Part shown: positions 1 through 6,908 of the stretch, piece by piece
Layout of the letters: every line of letters starts with the position of its first letter
How positions within the stretch are numbered: position 1 is the stretch's first letter
Source: an uncultured Mollicutes bacterium
GTDB lineage: Bacteria > Bacillota_I > Bacilli_A > UBA3375
Assembly (NCBI GenBank): GCA_947313935.1
Contig: CAMZNW010000205.1
Location: 1 to 14,294, forward strand
Direction of reading: 5' to 3'
Length of the DNA stretch: 14,294 nucleotides
The notes under the pieces: model-generated
What the model was told of the DNA's origin: nothing
What the model saw: the letters and a program-made list of their open reading frames with translations, nothing else
The model's database searches: none
Made by a program: the position numbers and the translations under genes

Positions 1-131
1 ATGATGGAAAAATGAAAATATATATATCAGATGGAATTTGTGAGGAAGCAAAAAAAGATCCCGCACCAAAGGATGAAGTAGTTATACCACCTGACCCAAA
101 AGATAAAGATATTGTTCCAACTGATGGTTAA
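1..131 (+). CDS. prkC: PASTA-domain Ser/Thr protein kinase, C-terminal end (partial)
   Basis: Only the last 42 codons are present; the gene enters from the left edge with the first whole codon at base 3 and stops with TAA at 129-131. The visible peptide starts with a stretch (DGKMKIYISDG) that resembles the last beta strand of a PASTA domain, where the usual ending is a short hydrophobic strand followed by S-D/N-G. It continues into a tail rich in Pro, Asp and Lys. PrkC-type kinases are membrane-anchored, with an intracellular kinase domain and extracellular PASTA repeats that sense peptidoglycan fragments. The identification rests mainly on position: in Bacillus subtilis prkC lies directly before cpgA(rsgA) and rpe, exactly the order found here. 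The kinase domain itself is outside the window, so this is inference from a short tail plus synteny. Confidence 0.7.
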   Translation, partial: DGKMKIYISDGICEEAKKDPAPKDEVVIPPDPKDKDIVPTDG

Positions 132-139
132 GGAGGTAT

Positions 140-994
140 ATGCAAAAAAAAGGGTTAGTAATTAAGGCAATTGCATCTTTTTTTTATGTTAGTTATGCAG
201 GTGAAATTTTAGAATGTCGAGCAAGTAAGAAATTAAAATTAAATAAAGAAAAAATAATAACAGGTGATAATGTAATTTTTAATTTAGAAGAAAAATATAT
301 AGTTGCAATAGAAGAACGTAAAAATGAATTGATTAGACCAAAAATTGCTAACGTTAATAATGCAATTTTAGTCTTTTCAGCAACAGAACCAGTAATGAAT
401 TTTGGTTTATTAGACCGGATGATTTTAATAATGGAAATGAATAATTTAAAGACGCATATTCTTGTAACTAAAACAGATTTATTATCTTTAAAACAACGAG
501 ATAAATTATTTGAAAGATATCATTATTATCAAAAAATTGGATATAAGGTTTTTGATAGTAATATTGTAAGTGATGTTGAAAAATTCAAGAAACTATTAAA
601 CGCTGATAAATTTGTTTTTACAGGTCAAACAGGTGTGGGAAAATCAACTTTTATTAATCAATTACTTCCAGAATTAGAATTAAAAACACAAGAAATTTCA
701 AAAGCATTAGGAAGAGGTAAACATACAACTAGAGAAATAGAGTTTTATAATTTTAATGAAAGTTACATTATAGATACTCCTGGATTTTCATCATTAGATA
801 TAACTTTTAGTGTTGAAGATGTACGAGACAATTATCATGATTTTATTGAATTATCTGAACAATGTCGTTTTAATATGTGTTATCATGTCCAAGAGCCAAA
901 TTGTCATGTGAAAAAAATTGTAGAACTATCATGTGATAGTATGAAAGAACGATATAAAAATTATGTTAAACTAATTGTAGAGTTAAGGAGTTAA
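140..994 (+). CDS. rsgA: Ribosome small-subunit biogenesis GTPase RsgA (CpgA/YjeQ)
   Basis: RsgA is a circularly permuted GTPase that binds the maturing 30S subunit and releases assembly factors on GTP hydrolysis. The 284-residue protein shows the permuted order: an N-terminal OB-fold region (about 1-65), G4 TKTD at 110-113, G1/P-loop GQTGVGKS at 162-169, the switch region GRGKHTT at 191-197, and G3 DTPG at 212-215. A C-terminal zinc-binding knuckle follows, with C242, C247, H249 and C255 in the usual Cys-x4-Cys-x-His-x5-Cys arrangement. The length is normal for the family. The ATG at 140 follows an AGGAGG at 131-136 that overlaps the prkC stop, only 3 bases before the start, and the first residues (KKGLVIKA) match the usual RsgA start. 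It is the second gene of the kinase operon and sits 1 base before rpe. Confidence 0.96.
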   Translation: MQKKGLVIKAIASFFYVSYAGEILECRASKKLKLNKEKIITGDNVIFNLEEKYIVAIEERKNELIRPKIANVNNAILVFSATEPVMNFGLLDRMILIMEMNNLKTHILVTKTDLLSLKQRDKLFERYHYYQKIGYKVFDSNIVSDVEKFKKLLNADKFVFTGQTGVGKSTFINQLLPELELKTQEISKALGRGKHTTREIEFYNFNESYIIDTPGFSSLDITFSVEDVRDNYHDFIELSEQCRFNMCYHVQEPNCHVKKIVELSCDSMKERYKNYVKLIVELRS

Positions 995-995
995 T

Positions 996-1640
996 ATGAA
1001 CTTAGTTGCCCCATCATTACTTGCAGCGGATTTTTTAAATTTAGAAAATGAAATAAATAAAATAAATAATACAAAAGCAGATTGGTTGCATTTAGATATA
1101 ATGGATGGTAATTTTGTTAATAATATTACTTTTGGACCAGATTTAGTAAAACAATTACGAAAACATACTAATTTATTATTTGATGTACATTTAATGCTAA
1201 TGGAACCTAATAGATATTTTAAAGATTTTGTAAAAGCAGGTGCTGAAATGATTACATTTCATTATGAAAGTTATCAAAACAATGAACAAAGATTTCAGGC
1301 AATTGAATTAATAAAATCTTTAAAGTGTCAGGTAGGAATTGCTATTAATCCGAAAACATCAGTAAAAGTTTTGGAACCATTTTATTTAGAGGTTAATATG
1401 TTTTTAATAATGAGTGTTGAACCAGGTTTTGGTGGTCAAAAATTTATGCCAAAAATGTTAGAAAAAATTGAAACTTTAGTTAAGGTACAATCTAAATATA
1501 ATTATTTGATTCAGATGGATGGTGGAATTAATAATAAAAATATTCAACTTATAAAAAATAGTGGTGTAAATGTTATTGTAGCTGGTAGTTATTTATTTAA
1601 TGGTAATATGAGTGAAAAAATTAATGAAATAAAGGAGTAG
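996..1640 (+). CDS. rpe: Ribulose-phosphate 3-epimerase
   Basis: This cytosolic TIM-barrel enzyme interconverts D-ribulose 5-phosphate and D-xylulose 5-phosphate in the pentose phosphate pathway. The 214-residue protein is full length and carries the family signatures in order: APSLLAADF at 5-13 including S7, LHLDIMDG at 31-38 with metal ligands H32 and D34, DVHLM at 63-67 with H65, the phosphate-binding loop VEPGFGGQKF at 141-150, and MDGGIN at 174-179 with catalytic D175. The AGSYLF stretch near 196-201 completes the phosphate site. The ATG is 1 base after the rsgA stop and is preceded by AAGGAG with 5 bases of spacing. The rsgA-rpe pair is conserved in Bacillota. Nothing unusual is seen in the protein. 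Confidence 0.97.
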   Translation: MNLVAPSLLAADFLNLENEINKINNTKADWLHLDIMDGNFVNNITFGPDLVKQLRKHTNLLFDVHLMLMEPNRYFKDFVKAGAEMITFHYESYQNNEQRFQAIELIKSLKCQVGIAINPKTSVKVLEPFYLEVNMFLIMSVEPGFGGQKFMPKMLEKIETLVKVQSKYNYLIQMDGGINNKNIQLIKNSGVNVIVAGSYLFNGNMSEKINEIKE

Positions 1641-1644
1641 ATAT

Positions 1645-2352
1645 ATGAAAATTGATGAATTAAAAAATGATGAACAATTAAATTTTTGGTTTAAAGAATA
1701 TGATTTTAATGATGAAATTCAAAGTAAAATCTACCAATATTATGAATTAATTTTTGAATATAATAAAGTGATGAATTTAACTGGAATTGATGATTTATAT
1801 GGAGTATATTTAAAACATTTTTATGATTCTTTAACAATTACGAAAATAATTAATTTTAAAGATAATTGTAGAGTTGCAGATGTTGGAACAGGTGCTGGAT
1901 TTCCTGGAATAATTTTAGCAATATGTTATCCAAATATTCATGTATCTTTAATAGAACCAATGACAAAACGATGCAAATTTTTAGAAATAGTAAAAGAAAA
2001 ATTAAATTTATCAAATATTGATATAATAAATAAGCGAAGTGAAGACGTAAATATTAAATTTGATATTGTAACTTCACGAGCTGTAGCACGGTTAAATATT
2101 TTGTTAGAATTATGTATTCCTCTTGTTAAAGTAAATGGATTTTTTATTGCTTTAAAAGGAAGTGCAGGAGATACAGAAATAGTTGAATCTAAAAATGCAT
2201 TAAATAAACTAGATTCTTCAATCGATAAAATTGATCATTTATTGTTACCAATTGAAAATAGTATACGAATAAATATAAAAATAAAAAAAAATAAAGAAAC
2301 AAAAATAGAATATCCAAGAAATTTTGGAAGAATAAAACAAGCACCATTGTAG
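1645..2352 (+). CDS. rsmG: 16S rRNA (guanine(527)-N7)-methyltransferase RsmG
   Basis: RsmG (GidB) uses S-adenosylmethionine to methylate N7 of G527 in 16S rRNA. The 235-residue protein has a short N-terminal helical region with the family motif MNLTGI at 43-48, a Rossmann SAM-binding loop VGTGAGFPG at 80-88, an acidic residue after the second strand (LIEP, 102-105), SRAVA at 144-148 and ALKG at 169-172. Its end, YPRNFGRIKQAPL, is like the typical C-terminus (YPRKaGtP..-PL). AAAGGAG at 1631-1637 lies in the end of rpe and precedes the ATG by 7 bases. In Bacillus this gene heads the noc-soj-spo0J cluster near oriC; here it directly continues the prkC-rsgA-rpe operon. Confidence 0.96.
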   Translation: MKIDELKNDEQLNFWFKEYDFNDEIQSKIYQYYELIFEYNKVMNLTGIDDLYGVYLKHFYDSLTITKIINFKDNCRVADVGTGAGFPGIILAICYPNIHVSLIEPMTKRCKFLEIVKEKLNLSNIDIINKRSEDVNIKFDIVTSRAVARLNILLELCIPLVKVNGFFIALKGSAGDTEIVESKNALNKLDSSIDKIDHLLLPIENSIRINIKIKKNKETKIEYPRNFGRIKQAPL

Positions 2353-2360
2353 GAGATATT

Positions 2361-3185
2361 ATGGATAGAATTTATAAAATTTCAACTTTACGAATAATAG
2401 ATAAATATAAATTTATTGATAGTTTAACTGAAGAACAACGAGAAATTGCAATAGAAAAGTATAATAATAAATTTAATCAATTTACTATAAAAGTAAGTTA
2501 TGAAAATGGAATTTTCATCCTAAAAGATAATCCAGATTTATTTTATGCGGCAATTAATTTAAACGAACATATGATTAATGTAATTTTAGTTGATAAAGAT
2601 GAGGAATATATAGTTGATAAATTATTGATACGAGCAAAAAAAGAAGTGTTAAATCCAATGTTAGCAGCATATATTTATGGTGAAATTAAAGAATTTAGTG
2701 GATATTCACAAGATTATATTGCAAAAAAAATTGGAAAAACTCAAGGAGCAATATCCAATAAGTCACGATTACTTTCATTACCTAGATTTGTTCAAAATGA
2801 ATTAATAAAAGGAAATATTAAAGAAAGACATGGACGAGCGATTTTAAAGCTATCAAAGCATGATGAATATGAAAATGAATCAAAAATAGTTTTAGATAAA
2901 ATTATAAAAGAAGATATGTTAGTTAATGAAACAGAAGATTTAATTGATGAATTTTTAGGTAAAGCAGTTGGAAAAAGAGAAAGTTTAAATATTATAGCTT
3001 TAGGAGATAAAAATCAATTAAAACAAAAAGAGATAAAAATGGTAATTAAAGAAATTGATTTAGATTTAGATGTTTTACAAAAAAAATTAAAAAAACATTT
3101 TCCAAATTTAATATTTAAAGTAGAACAAGGAACTGTAAAAGAAGATTATGTATTTTTAATTAAGATGAAAGGAGTTAACAAATAA
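2361..3185 (+). CDS. noc: Noc-position ParB-like DNA-binding protein lacking CTPase motifs
   Basis: By position (between rsmG and soj) this is the equivalent of Noc, the nucleoid-occlusion factor that spreads from specific DNA sites. The clearest part of the 274-residue protein is a ParB-type helix-turn-helix, about 112-165, containing YSQDYIAKKIGKTQGAISN at 115-133 and a following GNIKERHGRAIL at 151-162. The region that should be the ParB N-terminal CTPase domain is degenerate. The GERRxxAA box aligns with NPDLFYAA at 57-64, and the ENIQRE box aligns with RAKKE at 91-95, so the nucleotide-contacting residues are missing. The tail is Lys/Glu-rich. The AGGAG before the ATG overlaps the rsmG stop, and the stop overlaps the parA start by 1 base. 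The family (ParB/Noc) is sure for the DNA-binding part; the function as Noc is inferred from synteny only. Confidence 0.75.
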   Translation: MDRIYKISTLRIIDKYKFIDSLTEEQREIAIEKYNNKFNQFTIKVSYENGIFILKDNPDLFYAAINLNEHMINVILVDKDEEYIVDKLLIRAKKEVLNPMLAAYIYGEIKEFSGYSQDYIAKKIGKTQGAISNKSRLLSLPRFVQNELIKGNIKERHGRAILKLSKHDEYENESKIVLDKIIKEDMLVNETEDLIDEFLGKAVGKRESLNIIALGDKNQLKQKEIKMVIKEIDLDLDVLQKKLKKHFPNLIFKVEQGTVKEDYVFLIKMKGVNK

Positions 3186-3961
3186 TGGCGAAAATATTAG
3201 CAATAACCAATCAAAAAGGTGGTGTAGGAAAAACAACTACAACAGTTAATTTAGGTGCAGGACTTGGATTATATGATAAAAAAATATTAATAGTTGATAT
3301 TGATAGTCAAGGAAATGCAACTCAAGGACTTGGATTAAATAAAGTTGTGTTAGAAAAAAAAGGTAAAACCACCCATGATATGATGTTAAATTATGATAAG
3401 AATTCATTTGATTATATTAATAAAACTGAATTTAAAAATATAGATTGTATTGCAGCATCAAAAAATTTAGTAGCATTTGATATTGAGTATAATGGTGATT
3501 TAAGAAAAGAATTAGCATTAAAGGCTTGTTTAGAACAACTATCAGATAATTATGATTATATTTTAATAGATTGCCCTCCATCATTAAATACAATTACTTT
3601 AAATGGATTAGCAGCAGCACAAGGAGTAATTATTCCGGTACAAAGTGAATTTTATGCTTTAGAAGGAATGACACAATTATTAAATACAATACATACTTGT
3701 AAGCGACAATTAAATGAAAATTTAATAATAGAAGGAATTTTAATAACGATGTATATGAAAAATACAAATTTAAGTATAAATGTTTATGAAGAAATTAAAA
3801 AATATTTTAATGACCATTTATTTAAAACAATAATAAAACGAAATATAGCTATTGCAGAAGCACCAAGTTATGGACAGCCAATTATGTATTATGATAAAAA
3901 ATCACAAGGGACAAAGGATTATTTATCCTTAGCTAAGGAGATGATTGATAATGGCAACTAA
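3185..3961 (+). CDS. parA: Chromosome-partitioning ATPase ParA/Soj
   Basis: A ParA/MinD-superfamily ATPase that, as an ATP-bound dimer, binds nucleoid DNA and works with ParB to segregate replicated origins; Soj proteins can also modulate DnaA. The 258-residue chromosomal type has no N-terminal DNA-binding extension. It shows the deviant Walker A KGGVGKTTTT at 11-20 with signature K11 and K16, Walker A' DIDSQGNAT at 38-46, and a Walker B-like ILIDCPPS at 126-133. The ATG overlaps the last base of the upstream stop (TAATG) and is preceded by AAAGGAG at 3168-3174, 10 bases away. It overlaps parB by 11 bases when parB is started at 3951. Length and motifs are normal. Confidence 0.96.
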   Translation: MAKILAITNQKGGVGKTTTTVNLGAGLGLYDKKILIVDIDSQGNATQGLGLNKVVLEKKGKTTHDMMLNYDKNSFDYINKTEFKNIDCIAASKNLVAFDIEYNGDLRKELALKACLEQLSDNYDYILIDCPPSLNTITLNGLAAAQGVIIPVQSEFYALEGMTQLLNTIHTCKRQLNENLIIEGILITMYMKNTNLSINVYEEIKKYFNDHLFKTIIKRNIAIAEAPSYGQPIMYYDKKSQGTKDYLSLAKEMIDNGN

Positions 3962-4832
3962 ATCAGGATTAGGACGTGGCTTAGCTCATTTATTAGACCA
4001 AAATACAATTATGGAAGAAGTAGAAAAAGGAAATTTATATATTCAAGAAATTGGAATAACAGAAATAAAACCTAACCCATATCAACCAAGAAAAAACTTT
4101 GATGAACAAGCATTAAATGAATTAGCTAAATCAATTAAATCACAAGGTATTTTCCAACCAATATTATTAAATAAATCAATTATAGGTTATAATATTATTT
4201 CAGGTGAAAGACGTTACCGTGCTGCTAAGATAGCTGGTTTAACTACGGTTCCTTCAATAATTTATAATTATAATGATATGCAAATGATGGAAGTTGCTTT
4301 AATTGAAAATATTCAACGTGAAGATTTATCAACGGTTGAAGAGGCCCGTTCATACGCAATGATAATTGAAAATTTAAATTTTACGCAACAACAATTAGCT
4401 GAAAAAATTGGAAAATCTCGTCCGCATGTAGCTAATATTTTGCGATTATTAAATTTAGATGATGAAGTATTAGATATGGTTGATGATAAAAAATTAACAA
4501 TGGGCCAAATAAAACCATTAATAGCTATTGAAGATGTAGAGATGCAAGTAAAATTAGCTAAAGAAATTATAAAAAAAGGATTATCATCACGTCAAGTTGA
4601 AGTATTGGTTAAAGAAATGTTAACAGATGATAAAAAATTAGTTCAAATAGAGGATAAAACAATTAATATTCCACGAAATAAAAGACTTGAGCAAAATATC
4701 CGTGAAAAAGTCGGGGTAAAAGTATCGATAACTGGAGAAGAAAAAGGAACTTTAGAGTTTAAGTTTTCAAGTAATGAGGAATTAGAGGAATTATTATCAA
4801 TTTTAAATTTGATGGATGAGGAGGTCAATTAA
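3951..4832 (+). CDS. parB: Chromosome-partitioning protein ParB/Spo0J
   Basis: The centromere-binding CTPase that loads at parS sites and slides on DNA as a clamp. The 293-residue protein keeps all standard parts: the N-terminal ParA-stimulating peptide SGLGRGLAHLL (5-15), NPYQPRK at 42-48, SGERRYRAA at 84-92 for CTP binding, ENIQRED at 119-125, a helix-turn-helix at about 144-168 (FTQQQLAEKIGKSRPHVAN) and a C-terminal dimerisation region. One deviation is GQIKPL at 185-190, where ParB usually has GHARAL. I start it at the ATG at 3951, with AAGGAG (3935-3940) 10 bases upstream, because this gives a usual ParB N-terminus; a TTG at 3945 would add two residues. No convincing parS site is seen in the window, so the sites must lie elsewhere. 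Confidence 0.95.
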   Translation: MATKSGLGRGLAHLLDQNTIMEEVEKGNLYIQEIGITEIKPNPYQPRKNFDEQALNELAKSIKSQGIFQPILLNKSIIGYNIISGERRYRAAKIAGLTTVPSIIYNYNDMQMMEVALIENIQREDLSTVEEARSYAMIIENLNFTQQQLAEKIGKSRPHVANILRLLNLDDEVLDMVDDKKLTMGQIKPLIAIEDVEMQVKLAKEIIKKGLSSRQVEVLVKEMLTDDKKLVQIEDKTINIPRNKRLEQNIREKVGVKVSITGEEKGTLEFKFSSNEELEELLSILNLMDEEVN

Positions 4833-4833
4833 A

Positions 4834-5631
4834 ATGATAATTGGTTTAAAATATATTTATATGACAATATTGAAATTATTTTTATCATATGTAATAATAT
4901 TTATTGGAAAAAAAACAACTCGCCGAATAATTAATGATACAATAAAAAGAAAATTTAATAATGAACATTCACGTCGAGAAGAAACATTGAAATCAATAGT
5001 AGATGATTTGATAAAATATACTTTTAACACTATATTATTAATTTTTATATTATTATCATTTGGTATTGATTTAATGGCATTAATTGCAGCTGTTGGAGTT
5101 TTATCATTAATAATAGGTATAGCAGCACAAAGTTTAATTTCAGATATGTTAAATGGTTTTTTTACAGTTATAGAAGGCTATTATGATATTGGAGATTATA
5201 TTAGTATAAAAGATTCATATGAAGGAGAAGTAATAAGTTTAGGAATTAAAACAACAACAATTGTATCTCCTGCTAATATTATGATTACAATACCTAATTC
5301 TGAAATAAGTGAAATTCGTAATTATTCAAAAATGGAGTATATAAACTATATAACTTATAGTTTTGGTTATAAGGAAGATATTTTAATTGTTAAAAAAGTA
5401 ATTGAAGAAGATATATTTCCTAAATTTAGAAAACATTATCCTAAAACTAATATTGAATATTTAGGAGTTGAAACGTTAGCTGCAAGTGATGTTCAAATTA
5501 TGATTGCCATAACTTCAGATTATAGAGAACGTTTTATTATTCAAAGAACATTAACAGAATTAATAAAAATTGAATTTGATAAAAATAACATTGAGATACC
5601 TTTCCAACAAATTGTTATCCATAATACATAA
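4834..5631 (+). CDS. MscS-family small-conductance mechanosensitive channel
   Basis: A 265-residue integral membrane protein of the MscS family, which opens under membrane tension to release solutes during osmotic downshock. Hydrophobic segments lie at about 10-25, 62-80 and 82-110. The last is the pore-lining TM3 with the characteristic Gly/Ala-rich pattern AAVGVLSLIIGIAAQSLISD (85-104), followed by the beta-domain start (GYYDIGDYI, 115-123) and ITIPNSEI (151-158). It is one of the short, three-helix types. The start at 4834 is chosen because GAGGAGG (4818-4824) is 9 bases upstream and serves as its ribosome site; an in-frame ATG at 4816 would contain that site. It begins 1 base after the parB stop and is the last gene before the terminator, so it is probably co-transcribed with parA/parB. 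Which MscS subtype it is cannot be told. Confidence 0.88.
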   Translation: MIIGLKYIYMTILKLFLSYVIIFIGKKTTRRIINDTIKRKFNNEHSRREETLKSIVDDLIKYTFNTILLIFILLSFGIDLMALIAAVGVLSLIIGIAAQSLISDMLNGFFTVIEGYYDIGDYISIKDSYEGEVISLGIKTTTIVSPANIMITIPNSEISEIRNYSKMEYINYITYSFGYKEDILIVKKVIEEDIFPKFRKHYPKTNIEYLGVETLAASDVQIMIAITSDYRERFIIQRTLTELIKIEFDKNNIEIPFQQIVIHNT

Positions 5632-5635
5632 AAAT

Positions 5636-5664
5636 AAAAATCATCTAAATTTAGATGATTTTTT
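5636..5664. terminator. Bidirectional intrinsic terminator between mscS and the MFS gene
   Basis: A perfect palindrome with half-site ATCATCTAAA and mirrored TTTAGATGAT is flanked by an A-run on the left (5636-5640) and six T on the right (5659-5664). In RNA it would form a stem with a U-tail in both directions. It starts 5 bases after the mscS stop and is 26 bases from the end of the convergent MFS gene, so it can end both transcripts. Confidence 0.85.
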
Positions 5665-5689
5665 AGTTATAAATAAAATTATTGAATAT

Positions 5690-6826
5690 TTAATTATTAT
5701 CAATTTTGTTGTAATTTAATTTTAATCCTGCAATTAATGCAACTCCCATTGTTAAAACCATAATGATAAAAACAGATTGATAACCTAAAATATGGTAAAC
5801 AGCCCCATAAACAATAGACATTATTGATACTAATATAGTTGATAAAGTAGTAACTAAAGTTAAAGCGATTGTAGATAGGGAGTCGGGTATTTCAAATTTT
5901 GTAAATAATGAATTAAATGGAATCATTAATCCAAAGAATAAAGGATCAAAGAATACACAAATATAAATAATAATAGTTGTAGGATGTATCGCTAATAATA
6001 AGAACTTTAGAAACATAACCGACATAAAGAATAAAAAATATTTTTTTCCACCAAATTTTTTTAATAAAGCAGTACTTTTACGCATAAACATTATATCTAA
6101 AATTAAAATACAAACATTAAAAAAAGCAAATAAAAAAATAGAACCATTATTATCTTGAAGAGCAAATTCAATAAACATTTGCATATTATTTACAGTTGAC
6201 CACATTAGAGAAGTTATTAATAAAAACAGCATAAAATTTTTATATTTAAATAATAATAGGATATCATTAATTTTAAGGGGATGGTTTTCAATTTCATAAA
6301 TAGTTGGTAAATAAAAACTATTAATTAATAAAATACAAACAACAATGAGTAAAAGAAAAATAATTTTAGTAGGAAAAAAAATAAAAATCAAACTAGAAAT
6401 TAAAAAATTTGAACCCCATCCTAATGAACCAAAACTTCTTATTTTACCAAAATTAAAATTTGGATATAGTTTAACATAACTAATTGTTAACTCATCTCCA
6501 ATAATATAAAGTAAACTTCGAATATAAAACAAGAAAATATATCCAATAATAATCATTTTAAAACTAGTACTAGTTAATAATATTATACTACCAAATAATG
6601 TGAAAAACAATCCAATATTTAATACCCGTTTCTTTTTTATGATTTTTTGTGCAATATAACCATTAACAATAGATGAAATAACTGCACTAATTCCACCAAA
6701 GAAGTAAATAACTCCAATTTGCAATTCATTAAATCCTAAATTACTACGTAAATAGAGAGGTAAAAATATTAGTAGTAATCCTGAAAAAAAATCTGTAAAA
6801 TAATAATTAATTTTTAAATTTTTCAT
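5690..6826 (-). CDS. Major facilitator superfamily transporter, substrate unknown
   Basis: A 378-residue protein with about twelve hydrophobic segments (roughly 10-28, 36-58, 70-88, 90-108, 139-155, 156-173, 198-220, 229-248, 262-280, 285-303, 320-342 and 350-370) and a longer cytoplasmic middle loop near 175-195. The FGKIRSFGSLGWG stretch at 126-138 is like the motif of the LacY/nucleoside-permease-like MFS group (MFS_1-like), and basic KKKR at 64-67 fits the loop 2-3 position. No residues were found that define the substrate. It is the only transporter and the first minus-strand gene here, convergent with the partition operon and divergent from the RodA-like gene. AGGCGG lies 3 bases before its ATG, and an extended -10 promoter is just upstream. 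Composition matches the neighbours, so there is no sign of recent transfer. Confidence 0.85.
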   Translation of the reverse strand: MKNLKINYYFTDFFSGLLLIFLPLYLRSNLGFNELQIGVIYFFGGISAVISSIVNGYIAQKIIKKKRVLNIGLFFTLFGSIILLTSTSFKMIIIGYIFLFYIRSLLYIIGDELTISYVKLYPNFNFGKIRSFGSLGWGSNFLISSLIFIFFPTKIIFLLLIVVCILLINSFYLPTIYEIENHPLKINDILLLFKYKNFMLFLLITSLMWSTVNNMQMFIEFALQDNNGSIFLFAFFNVCILILDIMFMRKSTALLKKFGGKKYFLFFMSVMFLKFLLLAIHPTTIIIYICVFFDPLFFGLMIPFNSLFTKFEIPDSLSTIALTLVTTLSTILVSIMSIVYGAVYHILGYQSVFIIMVLTMGVALIAGLKLNYNKIDNN

Positions 6827-6845
6827 AATCCGCCTATCTTATGAT

Positions 6846-6854
6846 ATTATAGCA
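6846..6854 (-). promoter_or_regulatory. Extended -10 promoter of the MFS gene
   Basis: On the minus strand the sequence reads TGC-TATAAT, a perfect -10 hexamer with the TGn extension, 19 bases before the ATG. A TTGACT at 6878-6873 lies 21 bases upstream of the hexamer, too far for a normal sigma-A -35, so the extended -10 probably carries the recognition. Confidence 0.6.
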
Positions 6855-6885
6855 TAAAAAATAATTAAATTAAGTCAAAATATAT

Positions 6886-6891
6886 TATACT
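6886..6891 (+). promoter_or_regulatory. Weak candidate -10 for the RodA-like gene
   Basis: TATACT lies 17 bases before the ATG in the short divergent gap. No -35 is recognisable at the right distance, and transcription would start almost on the GGTGAG ribosome site (6898-6903). In such AT-rich sequence this could be chance. Confidence 0.25.
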
Positions 6892-6908
6892 AATAATGGT
6901 GAGATAAA

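Noticed and set aside
4643..4828. Open frame of 61 codons on the minus strand
   Set aside because: Lies wholly inside the well-supported parB on the other strand; Ser/Leu/Asn-rich translation is a complement artefact and there is no ribosome site.
5615..5623. TTATCCATA as a DnaA box at the end of mscS
   Set aside because: One mismatch to the consensus, alone and inside a coding region, with no cluster that would indicate an origin.
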